Notes: generated by a model not told the origin, from the sequence alone. A stretch of DNA of 49,783 nucleotides from Bremia lactucae (GCF_004359215.1 NC_090610.1:2452240-2502022), one strand, 5' to 3'; counted from the first letter of the stretch, positions 1 to 10,804 are shown. Made by a program: numbers and translations.

Positions 1-480
1 AATTGGCGAGACCCACTTACGCAAATCCTTTTGGTTTTTAGGAACCGGCCAATCTACTATGGCTTTTACCTTAGCGGGATCCGCTCTAAGGCCTCGCTTT
101 CCAATGAAGCATCCTAAAAAAGGAATTTCGTCTGCGCCAAAAATGCATTTAGATGCATTGACATACAATTTGTTTGTGCGCATGCACTCGAGCACTGCTC
201 GCAAATGGTCTAAATGGTTTTCCATATCCGACCGACCCTACTCCCCACGACTATGGACAAAAATTTCATCGAAATAAGTCTGTGCATAACCTCGATGAGG
301 GCGAAACAGTTGCGTCACTAGACGATCAAATGTTGCCGGGGCGTTGGAAAGCCCTTGTGCCATAACCAGCCATTCCCGTAACATGCCGCTTGGTGTGCTA
401 ATCGCTGTAAGCGGGATATCGCTAGCTCGCATGAGCAATTGGTAGTAACCATCGACTAAGTCCAATGCACTGTACATTGT
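1..480 (-). pseudogene. gypsy reverse transcriptase fragment
   Basis: The minus strand encodes the gypsy RT core: YSALDLVDGYYQL at about 480-440, the block GLSNAPATFDRLV, and then the palm motif as YFDEIFVHS near 290-260. The canonical motif is YxDD, so the second catalytic Asp is Glu here. Downstream frames continue into the thumb and towards RNase H beyond position 1. The same Asp-to-Glu change is present in the copy at 38.4 kb. Confidence 0.85.
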
Positions 481-1060
481 ACATTCCCACCATATTGTTC
501 TGAAGACAATCTAGGAATGGAGGTTCTGTGCTGGTATAGTGACAGCATTAAGCTTATTATAAGCATGTACAATGCGCCATTTACCATTTGGCTTTTTGAC
601 AAAAATGTCGGTGTCGAATGAGGAGATTTGCTCTCTCGTACCATTCCAGCCTCGTGCTTATCAAGGAAGAAGTCGTCAATGACGTGACACTGCTCCCTTG
701 GCAAAGGCTATTGTCTTGTGACACAGTATTTGGTCCCGGAACCAAGTCAATTTCATGAGGAACACCTCTATCCGGAGGTAAAACAGATGGTGGATTATTA
801 TATACCACATCTTGGAATTTCTTAGTCAAGGAATAAAAGGGATCCGTAGGATCTTTAAGGATCGATGACCCATTTCGCGCATTAAGTGCAGCTTTTGTGT
901 CATCCAGGACAGGTTCGTCTAGAAGTGACGATGAGTTTAACTCAATTGTTGGTCGAATGACCACCATTTCAGATAAGTCGCCAGCCTTTAAGGCTCGGCC
1001 GCACTCATCAATAGACATTTCGTATAGCTCTAACAGATCATGTAACGAAGGGATTGTCGC

Positions 1061-1770
1061 AAGGCTAACTTCCCCCTTAATGTTACCGGTTACACCATTT
1101 ACAGGATTGCCGCAAGGCTAACTCCACCCTCAATGTTACCGGTTACACCATTTACAAGCGTATGTAATTGCTCACTCATATCACTTTGTGAGGGTATACA
1201 CGCTTCGTGTCCATCCTGTCTTGGAGTAGAGACAATACGCCTCTTGGAGGCCGGGACATTCACGTCCCTGGGTTTTCCAGCCTGTATTGGTTCTATACAA
1301 GACATGGTGTCTAATTTGACATCCGACAAGGAGTTAGGTAACTCAACTTCCTTATCCAGCGAACATTTACGTGTCGCTTCACGTGCATTGGAAGGGTTTG
1401 ATCCAAAATGCCCTGGCGAACCGCCAATAGTGTCACTATTGACACCCAGTATGGTGCCACCTCGGCCGACCACACTCAGTGGACTTAGACCTGCCACTCC
1501 ACGTATCTCAGGGATATTGCACTCTTGATGATTCGGCCTTAGGCCAACAATGCTTTCAGCATTCACTGAATCGTTATTACAACGAATGCCACTCGACGGA
1601 GTACGTGCCGTTCCACTTATTTTTGCTGAGTCGGGATGAGGATTAATGTTCTTAACATTAGAGTTTATTAACTCAGAAATGCCAATGTCTGAAACACTGA
1701 CAGACTCATTCAATGATCCGCGCCAATAGCGCTTTTGTTGCCTAGGAAAGGTGGGTTCATGACTCTCCAA
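1061..1770 (-). pseudogene. gypsy PR-RT linker region, non-conserved
   Basis: This is a 223-codon open frame on the minus strand between the protease and RT blocks. It is Ser/Asn/Gly-rich and shows no recognisable domain. A 51-bp unit containing TGTTACCGGTTACACCATTT is tandemly duplicated at 1059-1155; the same duplication is present in the homologous copy at 37515-37610. The linker probably separates capsid/protease functions from polymerase in the polyprotein. That role is inferred from position only. Confidence 0.55.
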
Positions 1771-1799
1771 AACTTTGCTAGGAACATTGCGCGTGGCGC

Positions 1800-2130
1800 C
1801 TAAGGTCTTAGACCTCTAATCAATCCATGGCTCATGGTTTTCAAATCAGGCCATACCAAGGATGAGATCATATCTCGAATCCAAATCAAGGACGAGACAG
1901 CGTTCCATACTGTCAAAGTCCAGAAACTTAATACCTAAGTTCAATGGAACTTTAGGAACAGTGACACGAGTTACAGTCGCTAAGCGAACAGTGATTGTAT
2001 CACCTTCAGGCGCCCTAAGCGCCTCAACGTATTGTTGACTTCCTTCAAGGGAAAAACGTTGAGCATAATTGCAAGACGCTCCTGAGTCAATTAAAATTGA
2101 CCACTACTTATCAAAGCCCTTTACAGTCGC
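1800..2130 (-). pseudogene. gypsy aspartic protease (retropepsin) fragment
   Basis: The minus strand reads I-DSGAS-CNYAQRFSLEG, with the retropepsin catalytic motif DSGAS at 2088-2074. It is followed by the VRLATG block, and then by RYDLILGMAWLE-like sequence with a frameshift around 1870. The catalytic Asp triad is intact in this copy, unlike the homologous copy at 36.46 kb, where the motif has become DSRVS. Retropepsin normally cleaves Gag-Pol. Frame breaks on both sides make the fragment non-functional. Confidence 0.75.
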
Positions 2131-2239
2131 TTGAGCGACTAGCAAGCCAGGCTTGTACTCTCGCCCCGTGCCATTCAGCACCGAGCTAATTGGAACTAGG
2201 TTCTGTTTATTCTCACCTCTTTGAGGTCCAACAGAACCT

Positions 2240-3340
2240 AGGTCTTCCCCAGTAGGGCGCCCCGCACCTACTGGGTATCGACGTTTTCCCGCACCGTACC
2301 AGATCTCTGGTATAGGTCGGAGTTGGAGCTCTTTCGAGCTTTACACGAATATCGAAGAGGGCAGGCAGGACGTAAATATTTCGTGCTTCCGCACATATAA
2401 CATATACGGATGGTCTTATGCTGTTCCACAGCTTAAGAGGCTTTCTCCTTCCTCAACGAGGCTTCAATCCATAGGTTCCGGTCTATTAGACGGAACCCGT
2501 GTGCTCGAAGAGCTTGTTCGGTAAACAGGCGCGCTAACGCGAGCACACTGAAAGTCAAACTCGGCGCGTAGCGCTATGGCAACTGCCTCTTCGAACGTAG
2601 CCAGATGAGATCGGAACAATTCCGTCCAGGCAACGCCCTCATGAGACCCCATATAAAATTGGCTACTACAATTGCTTCTTGCATCGGGTCTTGATGCGTA
2701 GATGCAATGATAGTTTTCAACTCCTGGACAAAGTCCCCTAGGGTTCTTTTACCCTGTCGAGTCGCTAGGAGCCGTGCTCGCATGCGAAAAAGCCTGTCAG
2801 GCGGTGTAAACATGCTGGTCATTTGCTGTTTCAGCGAATCCCATGAGGAAAAGCGTCATTTATGGACGTGCTGCACGATAGTGCCCACTCCATGGCTCTA
2901 CCTCCAATTTGGAAATGGCCATAGCCACCTTTTGCCGTTTTATTAAGAACAAGTCGGAATCAATGGACATTTCCATCTGCTTAATTTAAAAAAGGAGATT
3001 TTCTCCCTCTTTTCCCTCAAATGTCTTCACATTTACAATTAGAGGGCGAGCCCTCGGCTCTGAGTCAGGTACAGAGATGTACCGAGTTGGCCTTGATGCC
3101 GCTAAGTGGTCCTGTACCTGAGCGATCAGGGAGGTTTCGTGCCGCATAAAGTCTTCAAGCCTTGCATGTAGGGCCTCTGGTCGCTGGGAGATAATGAATT
3201 CCACGTGCTCAAGCCCGAATAAGGTTTTGAGCTTGTCATAAGCGGCGCGTTGCGCTTTTGACAATTTTAGAACCTTCCATTTTCGTGAGGGTTTAGTCCC
3301 GTAAAAGCTCAGGCGTAGATTGACTACGAGTGCTACCAGG
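2240..3340 (-). pseudogene. gypsy gag with atypical zinc knuckle
   Basis: Minus-strand capsid-like segments lie at 3264-2986, 2822-2574 and 2652-2464, in different frames. Near 2400 the nucleocapsid knuckle reads CYMCGSTKYLRPAC: the CX2CX4HX4C spacing is kept but Tyr replaces His. The same substitution appears in the other copy at about 36150. Gag would package the element RNA. Frameshifts between segments make it a pseudogene. Confidence 0.75.
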
Positions 3341-3786
3341 TGTTGCGGAGCTACCTCGCTCCTAAAGTCAGACGAAGACTTTCAGACTCAGAGAGTCACT
3401 GAGTTCTATTGAGCTAATGGGTTTAACAACACAGGGAGTCGTTCAAGCTATTAAAGCTTAAGGAATCCTAGTTCAAGGGATTCAGGAGTTCGTAGAACCA
3501 AGTGGCAACTAGTGCCCAAGAGGATATACCTTAGAAAGGCTTCTTTCTCTTACAGATCAATGCGCAAGCCTTAGAAAGGCACTTAATGCCTTAAGATCAA
3601 AAGGGGAACTGCACTTAATTTAATATTTAAATCTGAAAACCTTACCCTAGCTAAATTTTAAAGTAGATTTTGGCCGCCAGATTTGTATCTGGCGGCGACC
3701 ACATTTGCTACCCATAATAAATGGGATTTAAGTAACTAACTATCTTAATAAAAGGGTATTTTACCCATAAAGTGAATCTACCACAG
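3341..3786 (+). repeat. LTR of gypsy family G1, truncated at its 3' end
   Basis: It starts TGTTGCGGAGCTACC and follows the same order of blocks as the complete LTRs at 47963-48450 (+), 39906-40389 (-) and 16686-17170 (-). It contains the shared hairpin-like segment around 'ggccgccag...ctggcgg' at 3673-3697. Homology stops near 3786, before the family's terminal GATTACA. It lies in plus orientation directly against a minus-strand gag, so it marks an insertion or rearrangement breakpoint. Confidence 0.8.
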
Positions 3787-4247
3787 ACTTTATATTCTTA
3801 ATCTGTAGCTTTTATTTAATTGAAACATAGGGTGTGTGGCTGTACGGTGTGGTTCCCTTTATTTAACATCTATTTTCAGTGCGATTATCGAAGTCGACAA
3901 CCTACAATTATCTTTTCATCCAATGAGCCCGTCAAGGAGCACACCACCTTTTGAGTTGCAAACCTAACAATTGCTTGCTTGGTCGAGCGTGAGCGTCGTG
4001 TGCGTCGTCAATACCACTGCTTATACTACCATTTCTGCTAACTTGTTCCGCCGTATTGTTCTTGCTTGACTTGCCATGACAAATATGTAAACTTCTTCTC
4101 TAAATTCAGCCAATTAGAAACAAGAGCAAGCGCGGCGCGTGCACTACGGTGGAGGAGAGCTGGTTAAGCGAAGACATTTTCGTGCGGTCCGCTACGGCGG
4201 ACAATATCAAAATTATTTGGGAAATATCTAACAATCGACCAGACGTT
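3787..4247. other. intergenic, upstream of the hAT gene
   Basis: This is AT-rich sequence with no recognised gene. It must hold the promoter and 5' leader of the downstream transposase gene. An in-frame TAA at 4101 closes the reading frame upstream of the first ATG at 4248. I see no hAT-type terminal inverted repeat here that pairs with sequence after 6327. Confidence 0.5.
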
Positions 4248-6327
4248 ATGCCAGTAAAGTTCGAAGAGGAGACGATACGCAAAAAGAAGCTTACGAGCGT
4301 CGTGTGGGAAACTTTTACGCCCTGCTCCAGTAGTGGTCTACTCGACGGCTCTATTGACTCAGCGAAGTGCATGATATGCAATAAATTTTTTAGCACTCGG
4401 CATGGCACGTCATCTATGATGCGACATGCCAAGCGGCATAACGATTATCCGAATAGCAGTTCTCTAAGCAAGAAGGAAAAAAAGAGTGCAAAGGAAATAC
4501 CGGCCAATTCCATTATAGGCAAGAAGATAGCTGCGCAAAATAAGAACCCAGCCATGGTGCAATTTGCCAATCATACTGCAGGTTTTTGGAGTTTTGAGGT
4601 CTAATTGATACATTTTGATTACTTAAAGCGTTTTTGTGCTGCAATCAGGTAGCAAACGTCAGAATTTGACTAGCCCATTGATTGAGTGGATTATAGATGA
4701 CCAGCAAGATTTGGCTGTGGTGCAGCACGAGAAATTTTTAGATGTTTTGGCTGCTGCAGGTTTTAAACCAGTGATTCCGCCGGTAGATATTTTACAGAAA
4801 GCCATGGTGCGAAAGTATTACAAACTCTTCACGCGCGTAGGGGAATATATAAATCGTTCAGTGGTTGGTCGCGTCACATTTTCGTGTGATACGTGGTCAG
4901 GATCAGTATGCAAAGGATACATGGCCATTTATCTCCACTGGGTCAACGCGGAATGGGAGCGTAAAACAATTCAAGTTGGTCTGGAAGGGTGCCCACCAGA
5001 ATTTAATGCATACTTCATGTCGGACTTGTTATTCAATGTGCTTCAAAACAATTGGGGCGCTGGTAACAAATTATTTTGCGGAGTTACGCCAATGGGTAAC
5101 GAATTAGGAGTTGGTATGGGCTTTTTGCGTGAAAAGATAAAAACAGTTGTAGGATTAGATAACATTGCGCCACATTGGAATTTGACGTGTTTGGGGCATC
5201 TTATACATACGGGCGTACGTGCGGCCATTAAGGAGATTCGTCACGAAATTGGAAAGCTTCGCTCGCTTCTCTCGATTTTAAAGTCGACAACCGAAAGTCA
5301 AGAGCATTTTGCGCTGCGCACCACGGAAGTGGGCCTACAATACCCAGACCATCTACCGAATTTGGATTCACCAAGATATTGGAAGTCTAGCATAACAATG
5401 ATATTGGAAAGCGCTAAAATAAAGGACACAATCAATGCCCTGTATGGTGATGCTACCCAAAATATGGACGTATATCTGCTGGAGGAAATTGAGTGGGACT
5501 TGCTCGTATGGGTGGCTACATTTTTGCAAAAATGCATGCAAATGACCACGTGCCAGAGTGTCCAGCAACACATTTCGCTGAGCACCTCTACGAATGTCTG
5601 CAAGGCGATTGTAGATCTTTGTGAGAATACCGCTGCATCGGCGTCGAATTTTACGACAAGTGCATACAACAAAATTCAAGCGGTTTGCTTAAAAGTAAAA
5701 GCTAGTCTCGATTCCTATCATACAGAACACTCGTCGCCATACTTTCGGCTTGCGAAAATCTTAGACCCCCGCTTTTCGAATGAGTGCGTGGATAAGGCTT
5801 CTAAGAAGACATTCTTGCGTGAGATACTTCGAACAAGCGCGTACGAAACGCCGTCCGACACGAGGTTTGACGACGAGCAGGCGAGACACGATGTGTCGGC
5901 AGCGTATACAACGTTTGAGAAATTGCTTGATATTGGCGAGGGTATGCCGGATTACACGATCGATGGCGACGAAGTCGATCGCTTTTTTGATGCAACTCTT
6001 ATTCGCGACAAACGATCCGACCCATTTTTGTGGTGGAAGTCGAACGAAACGCGCTTTCCGTCGCTGGCGAAGCTTGCGCGGGATATCTTGTCGATCCCGG
6101 CGACTGCTGTGCCCAGCGGAGCTGTTTTTACACAAGCAAACTATGCCCGCCCACTCAACGGCGTCATTAGCGAAAGCGACAAGCTTTATAAATTTAATGA
6201 GCTTGCACGGGCATGGCAGATCGAGCGCCAGAATTTTGGCCGAAAGCGACGTCGCGACTCTTTCGACGACTTGGATCCTCCGCTAGAGGTCTCAGTCAAA
6301 ATGGCGTCATTTGAAGAAAGTATTTAG
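4248..6327 (+). CDS. hAT-family transposase-like protein with BED zinc finger (one intron)
   Basis: Two exons, 4248-4581 and 4649-6327, join across a 67-nt intron (CAG|GT...CAATCAG|GT) to give 670 residues in one frame. The N-terminal BED finger has Cys41-x2-Cys44 and His60-x3-His64, with aromatic residues before it. The hAT core follows: FSCDTWSG, then VGLDN, then CLGHL (the hAT CxxH). The C-terminus has the hAT dimerisation block FPSLAKLARDILSIPATAVPSG. Such proteins bind DNA through BED and catalyse cut-and-paste transposition, or act as host factors after domestication. ATG 4248 is the first in-frame ATG after the stop at 4101. The frame has no internal stop, unlike every other transposon ORF in the window, and I see no flanking terminal inverted repeats. 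It may be a domesticated gene, but that is inference. Confidence 0.85.
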
Positions 6328-6496
6328 TTAACGAACGAGTGTACAGAAATATATCAAATTACAGATATGACCGAAACTTCTTGTACGATATTACCAAACG
6401 TTTTCGTTATTTGCGAATACAACAAATACACGTTAGCTTCTTGATAGGAACTTCAACAGACATTTCATCTTCTCTTCGACACAACATTTGGCTCTA

Positions 6497-7690
6497 ATGA
6501 CGCTTCAGAACGTTTACATCGTGGCAGCCAAGCGCACGCCATTCGGCAGCTTTGGCGGCAAGCTTAAAGACATTTCGGCCACAGACTTATGCGCCCACGC
6601 TGCCAAGGCAACGTTGGAAGCCGCCAAGTTGGATCCAGCGCTCGTTGACATGGTGCAAGTGGGCAACGTGGCGCCCACGTCCCCAGATGGCGCATACATT
6701 GCGCGCCACGTACAGCTTAAGGCTGGCATTCCACAGGAAAAACCCGCTTTAACTATAAACCGCCTCTGTGGCAGCGGCTTTCAGTCTGTTGTGGGCGGGA
6801 TGCACGAAATTATCTTAGGCGACGCCAAGATCGCTCTTTGCGGTGGGGCCGAGAACATGTCACAAAGCCCATTGGCCGTCTATGGTCACCAAGCGCGCTT
6901 TGGTGTGGCGCTGGGCGCTGGCCTCAAGTTACAGGACACGCTCTGGTCGGCACTTACCGACTCGTATGCCAAGACGCCTATGGGCATGACGGCCGAGAAT
7001 CTGGCAGACGAGTACAATATCACGCGCGAGGAGTGTGATGCCTTTGGTTTACGTAGCCAAAAACGCTGGGTCGAAGCTCATAAAGCTGGATGGTTCGATG
7101 CCGAGCTTGCACCTCTGGAGGTCAAGGCCGGACGCAAGACAGAGATGTTTTCCGTGGACGAGTCCCCTCGAACTGTTGATATTGATAAGCTTGCCAAGCT
7201 AAAGCCTGTATTTAAAAAGGACGGCGTGGTTACCGCAGGAAACGCCTCTGGCATCACGGATGGTGCTGGTACGCTCCTGCTTGCCAGTGAGGATGCTGTA
7301 AAGGAACACAATTTGACGCCCTTGGCGCGGCTCGCGAGCTATCAAGTGTCAGGCGTCGACCCAAGAATTATGGGCATTGGTCCCGTACCAGCCATCACGG
7401 GTGCATTGAAGCGCGCGGGGCTGAAAAAGTCGGATATTGCAATCTACGATATCAATGAAGCCTTTGCCGCTCAGTGGCTGGCCTGCGTCAAGGTGCTAGA
7501 AATTGATCCGGACATTGTAAATCAATGCGGTGGCGCTATTGCGCTCGGGCATCCGCTTGGTGCTTCTGGAAGTCGTATCACGGCGCATCTTGCGCACGCT
7601 CTCAAGCGTACGGGTAAAAAATATGCCGTCGGGTCGGCGTGCATTGGTGGTGGACAAGGAATCGCTCTTGTGCTGGAAAATGTAGTCTAA
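6497..7690 (+). CDS. ACAA2: 3-ketoacyl-CoA thiolase / acetyl-CoA acyltransferase, ACAA2-like
   Basis: This is an intronless 397-residue thiolase. It would catalyse thiolytic cleavage of 3-ketoacyl-CoA to acetyl-CoA and a shortened acyl-CoA (last step of beta-oxidation), or the reverse condensation of two acetyl-CoA. Visible motifs are the nucleophilic Cys91 in NRLCGSGFQS, NEAFA, GHPLGASGSR with the active-site His, and Cys382 in CIGGGQGIA. Length and block order match animal mitochondrial ACAA2 closely (ITAHL, KYAVGSACIGGGQGIA). Like ACAA2, it has no cleavable-looking presequence. It has no peroxisomal PTS1 (it ends ENVV). The start is the ATG at 6497; the preceding TTG at 6488 is not used as a start in nuclear genes. 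It is tail-to-tail with the AP-4 sigma gene. Confidence 0.95.
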   Translation: MTLQNVYIVAAKRTPFGSFGGKLKDISATDLCAHAAKATLEAAKLDPALVDMVQVGNVAPTSPDGAYIARHVQLKAGIPQEKPALTINRLCGSGFQSVVGGMHEIILGDAKIALCGGAENMSQSPLAVYGHQARFGVALGAGLKLQDTLWSALTDSYAKTPMGMTAENLADEYNITREECDAFGLRSQKRWVEAHKAGWFDAELAPLEVKAGRKTEMFSVDESPRTVDIDKLAKLKPVFKKDGVVTAGNASGITDGAGTLLLASEDAVKEHNLTPLARLASYQVSGVDPRIMGIGPVPAITGALKRAGLKKSDIAIYDINEAFAAQWLACVKVLEIDPDIVNQCGGAIALGHPLGASGSRITAHLAHALKRTGKKYAVGSACIGGGQGIALVLENVV

Positions 7691-8132
7691 ATTATTGGTT
7701 AGTTGCGAGCATCGGCATTTATTTTCCATTCTGAATGTAGCAATTGCTGCTTGCAAGTAATGGATTCACGTCAAGTCTTTCTTGTGCAGCGAAGATGAAA
7801 ATACCCAATGAAATTCGTCGTCGTTTTGGGACTAATTTTGAGAAACATCTCGTCACCGAGCAATTTTTTCTCCGACAAAAAGTTAGCCTTGCATTTCTTC
7901 CCTAGACCAGTCCTGATGATAATTGCTGACCAATCCTCGCTTAGTACGCAAATAAAGATCAGAAGATTACAAAAAGGAAGGATTTTGCCATTATTAATCA
8001 TTTTCACACATATTGCGCTATGATTTTCCAGGTTTGATTGTACGAATTTGTCCCTTCCGTATAGCGATGAAAACAGCGCAAGCACATTTTTTTAACTATA
8101 TGTTGCGATTCGCTGAAAATGACGTGTTCAAA
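7691..8132. other. convergent intergenic region (3' ends of two genes)
   Basis: This AT-rich stretch lies between the thiolase stop and the AP-4 sigma stop. Both 3' untranslated regions must lie here. A short ATG frame at 7795 (about 36 codons) resembles no family I know, and I treat it as chance. Confidence 0.5.
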
Positions 8133-8851
8133 CTATGAAGCCTTCTCCATCAGATGGATAGGCTTCAGAATAGAAATTTTGTTCGTCTCCACGATGTATC
8201 CATTCATGACCATTTCGTCCAAGATAAAATGTGCCTTTTCCAAGTTGAACATGATCTATTTGCAGCAAAAACATAAGGGCCAATCTTACAGTAATTCGAA
8301 TCATGCATATCGCTTACGTCAAGCTCGCACTGCAGTCGGAAACAGCGAACATATTCAAACAGATGAGCACTTAAAACCGGCCCTGTCAACATAATTTTGT
8401 TAAATTGTACGTACCACACTCTCGAAATACTTGTCCATAGTCTCTACGAGTGCGTGGATGAATTCCAAGATCCCCAGCTCGTTCTTTGTATCAATAAGGT
8501 ATCATGCAAACATTACATCTTGCTGTATTTTTTTCCGTAAATTCCGCACCTCCGAGTCATCATCCTTGACGCCCACGATAAAGAAAAGCGACGCATATCG
8601 TCTGTAAATGACCTTGTAGCCACGGTATTCTACAAAAGAGCACTATACAGACAAATGACACCACTTGTGAGACAACATCATTACAAGCTGTCGAGAGGGA
8701 CAAAGAGTCCAACCTGCGTTTCGTTGCGGCCCAAACACTTGCGAATTATCTCAGCTTCAAGCGCCACACGCTCCTGGATCGACAAGAAATCGTAGTATTG
8801 TGCTAGCCGCGTCTGGCCTTGCTTGTTCACCATCAACACAAACTTGATCAT
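8133..8851 (-). CDS. AP4S1: AP-4 adaptor complex sigma subunit (five exons)
   Basis: The minus-strand exons 8851-8714, 8642-8550, 8483-8415, 8329-8318 and 8255-8133 splice at canonical GT/AG sites, all in phase 0. The product is 144 residues, the length of human AP4S1. It opens [16 protein letters not shown], characteristic of sigma-4, and then reads [47 protein letters not shown]. Introns are 71, 66, 85 and 62 nt. The fourth exon is only 12 nt (CELD), yet family alignment requires it. AP-4 is a heterotetramer at the trans-Golgi network; the sigma longin-fold chain stabilises the core and helps bind cargo signals. No frameshift is seen, so the gene looks functional. No single long open frame reveals it, so automated callers may miss it. 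Confidence 0.93.
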
Positions 8852-8855
8852 AGTC

Positions 8856-8862
8856 GAAATGA
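8856..8862 (-). promoter_or_regulatory. oomycete initiator-like element (TCATTTC) of AP4S1
   Basis: On the minus strand TCATTTC fits the oomycete initiator core YCATTYY. It lies 4 nt upstream of the AP4S1 ATG at 8851. That would make a very short 5' leader, so the true start site could also lie further upstream. The match is by sequence only. Confidence 0.35.
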
Positions 8863-9029
8863 CTTGTCGCTTCGATAGTAGCGAACGTGGTTGATAAAGA
8901 TAGTATGTAATTATTCGGATGAAAGTCCATAAAAGTACTGTAGTATTTGAACATTTACGATTTGTTAATTTTACTTCACAATAAAGCTTTTTTTCTTTAA
9001 TCAGCTCGGTAACAGAAAGCTTAAATTGG

Positions 9030-9458
9030 TGTAGCAGACCTCTCTTGCTCTTAAGTCAGAGGAAGACTTATAGACTCAAAGAGTCACCTAGTTTAATTGA
9101 ACTAATAGGTATAACAACTCAGTGAGCCGTACAAGATAGTAAAGCTTAGTGAATCCTAGTTCAAGGAATCCAAAAGTTCGTAGAACCAAGTGTGTAATGG
9201 AGCAAACATCGGTTGGAGAACCGTTGTTGTGGTACATTGACTTTATGGGTAAAATACCCTTTTATCTAATTTTAGTGACTTAAATCCCATTTATTCTGGG
9301 AACAAATGTGGTCGCCGCCAGAGATAAATCTGGTAGCCAAAATCTATTTTAACATTCAGCTAGGGTAAGGTTTTCAAAGTTAAATAACTAAATAAAGTGC
9401 AGTTCTGTAGCGGAACTACTTCGCTCCTAAAGTCAGAGGAAGACTTTCAGACTCAGAG
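9030..9458. repeat. rearranged fold-back LTR (family G1)
   Basis: There are three pieces of the same LTR family: 9030-9196 in plus orientation (LTR 5' part), 9197-9408 in minus orientation (LTR 3' part, beginning tgtaat and containing acatcggttggagaaccg), then 9409-9458 again in plus orientation (tgtagcggaactac). The middle third of a normal LTR is missing. This is a broken, partly inverted LTR rather than a clean insertion. Confidence 0.75.
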
Positions 9459-9705
9459 TGTAGACGGGCACGTCGCAATGCGGCCACGCTCTACTTAGCA
9501 CACACCCTAGCACAGCGAGGAAGCGGTTTGCACCTGCTTCTCTTGCGTGCAGTGAGGTAGTTGTGGTGGGCGCGCAAGCGACCTCACCCAACACACTAAG
9601 AACTCTGGTGAAGTGACGTCACGGGAGCGGTAATCCGTCTCCTCGTGCGCACTTACCAAGTAGGTAGTAAATTTCAGACTGATTTATATTTAATAGAATT
9701 AAATA
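9459..9705. repeat. GC-richer repeat, possible LTR start of a second gypsy family
   Basis: Base composition changes sharply at 9459, where the sequence begins TGTAGACGGGCACGTCG. It runs GC-rich for about 200 bp into the assembly gap. A TG start next to a gypsy gag beyond the gap suggests an LTR, but the other end is not visible. Confidence 0.35.
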
Positions 9706-9805
9706 NNNNNNNNNNNNNNNNNNNNNNNNNNNNNNNNNNNNNNNNNNNNNNNNNNNNNNNNNNNNNNNNNNNNNNNNNNNNNNNNNNNNNNNNNNNNNNN
9801 NNNNN
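9706..9805. other. assembly gap (100 N)
   Basis: Exactly 100 undetermined bases. This is a scaffold gap of conventional length, so the true size is unknown. Features that span it cannot be trusted. Confidence 0.99.
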
Positions 9806-10804
9806 AACCTAGGATGACATCAAATTTGTCATCCAAATCCAGTACGATGAAATCATCATCGTACTGTATATTTTTTAACGTGTAGTGAAATCTCACTACG
9901 CGTTTCATTACTGTTATCGATGCGCCTGTCGCTAGACGCACCGTCATCCTCGTTGGAGAGCTGTCGCGCTCAACATAGTTGAGCCTACGACCCTCTAGTG
10001 GCTGGCGACGAATAAAGTTATTCGACGCCCCACAGTCCACTAGGGCCCTACGTCATTTCTCACTTTTAACTTCAAGGTGATGAGGGATACGTCATCGCCA
10101 GGTTCAGAGACACATATTGATTGCGTGTCTGGAGCAACTTTTTTCAAGAGATTTACAAATAATCTCGAGGTTACTAGTAGGGCGTTGCGCCCCCTTCTAA
10201 CCCCGACCGTTTTTTTAGGGGTCCTCCTCGTTGTTGCGATTTCGCAACAACGTCGAACTCGCGACCGTTGCCCTTTTTGGCACTCGGTCCATAATTACGT
10301 TCAGTACTTCTGGGTACTGGGCGTGAAGCACTGCACTCATGAGCGTAGTATCCCAATTTGCAATCACCTTTTGTTCGAAAAGCTAGGTTTCTCGCTTTCG
10401 ACATAAGAGAGGTTTATAGATTCTGGACCTCCAAGCTCGTGTCGTTTTAGAGGACGATACGATGACAAACTAGCTTGAGCCTGTCTCAAGCTAAAGTCCT
10501 CCTGTTCCGCAACGGATATTGCTTCTTGAAGCGTATCCAGTCCCAAGCGGAACAGGTGGGTCTTTACGGGACCATCCATTAGACCTTGCATGAACACCGT
10601 AGTCAACGTGTGTTCATGGACTAAGTTCTTCGCGATACAACTTGCTAAGAGTCGTATGTGCTGGGCATAAGCGTGAACATCACGCTTGCCTTGCTTGAGT
10701 TTCAGAAGCTCTGATCGAGCTTTGAACTCGTGCTGTAAAAGCTGCTCATCGAAGGACGAAAGTGTTATCGATGAGAAGACTCGGATAGGAGGTTTACGTC
10801 CCAA
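9806..10804 (-). pseudogene. gypsy family G2 gag and protease, partial
   Basis: On the minus strand, gag occupies 10804-10364 with a typical retrotransposon capsid segment (FKARSELLKLKQGKRDVHAY, FMQGLMDGPVKTHLFRLGL). A zinc knuckle remnant GYYAHEC lies near 10340. A retropepsin DCGASNNFIR follows at 10040, then DDKFDVILG just before the gap. Pol lies beyond the gap and is absent on the other side. The order gag-PR is normal; frameshifts separate the blocks. This family differs in sequence from the element at 1-3340. Confidence 0.8.

Larger units (their letters stand above)
1..3340 (-). mobile_element. Ty3/gypsy internal region (gag-PR-RT), 5' part, decayed
   Basis: Read on the minus strand this is gag (about 3340-2240), protease (about 2130-1800), a long linker (1770-1061) and the first part of reverse transcriptase (700-1), which runs off the window. 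The gag reading frame is open from the junction at 3340 and contains the capsid-type stretch [11 protein letters not shown] near 3020. Many stops and frameshifts break the ORFs, so it is not functional. It is about the same sequence as 36020-38660 on the plus strand. The LTR that abuts it at 3341 has the opposite orientation, so it is not this element's own LTR. Confidence 0.9.

Noticed and set aside
7795..7905. Short ORF beginning MKIPNEIRRRFG
   Set aside because: Only about 36 codons, no known family, and it lies in the shared 3' region of two convergent genes.
8550..8642. Apparent frameshift in AP4S1 exon 2
   Set aside because: Recounting the bases at 8576-8590 gives a frame that reads [14 protein letters not shown] without interruption.
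9699..10040. Protease ORF running through the N gap
   Set aside because: The part inside 9706-9805 is undetermined sequence, so only the part from 9806 on is used.
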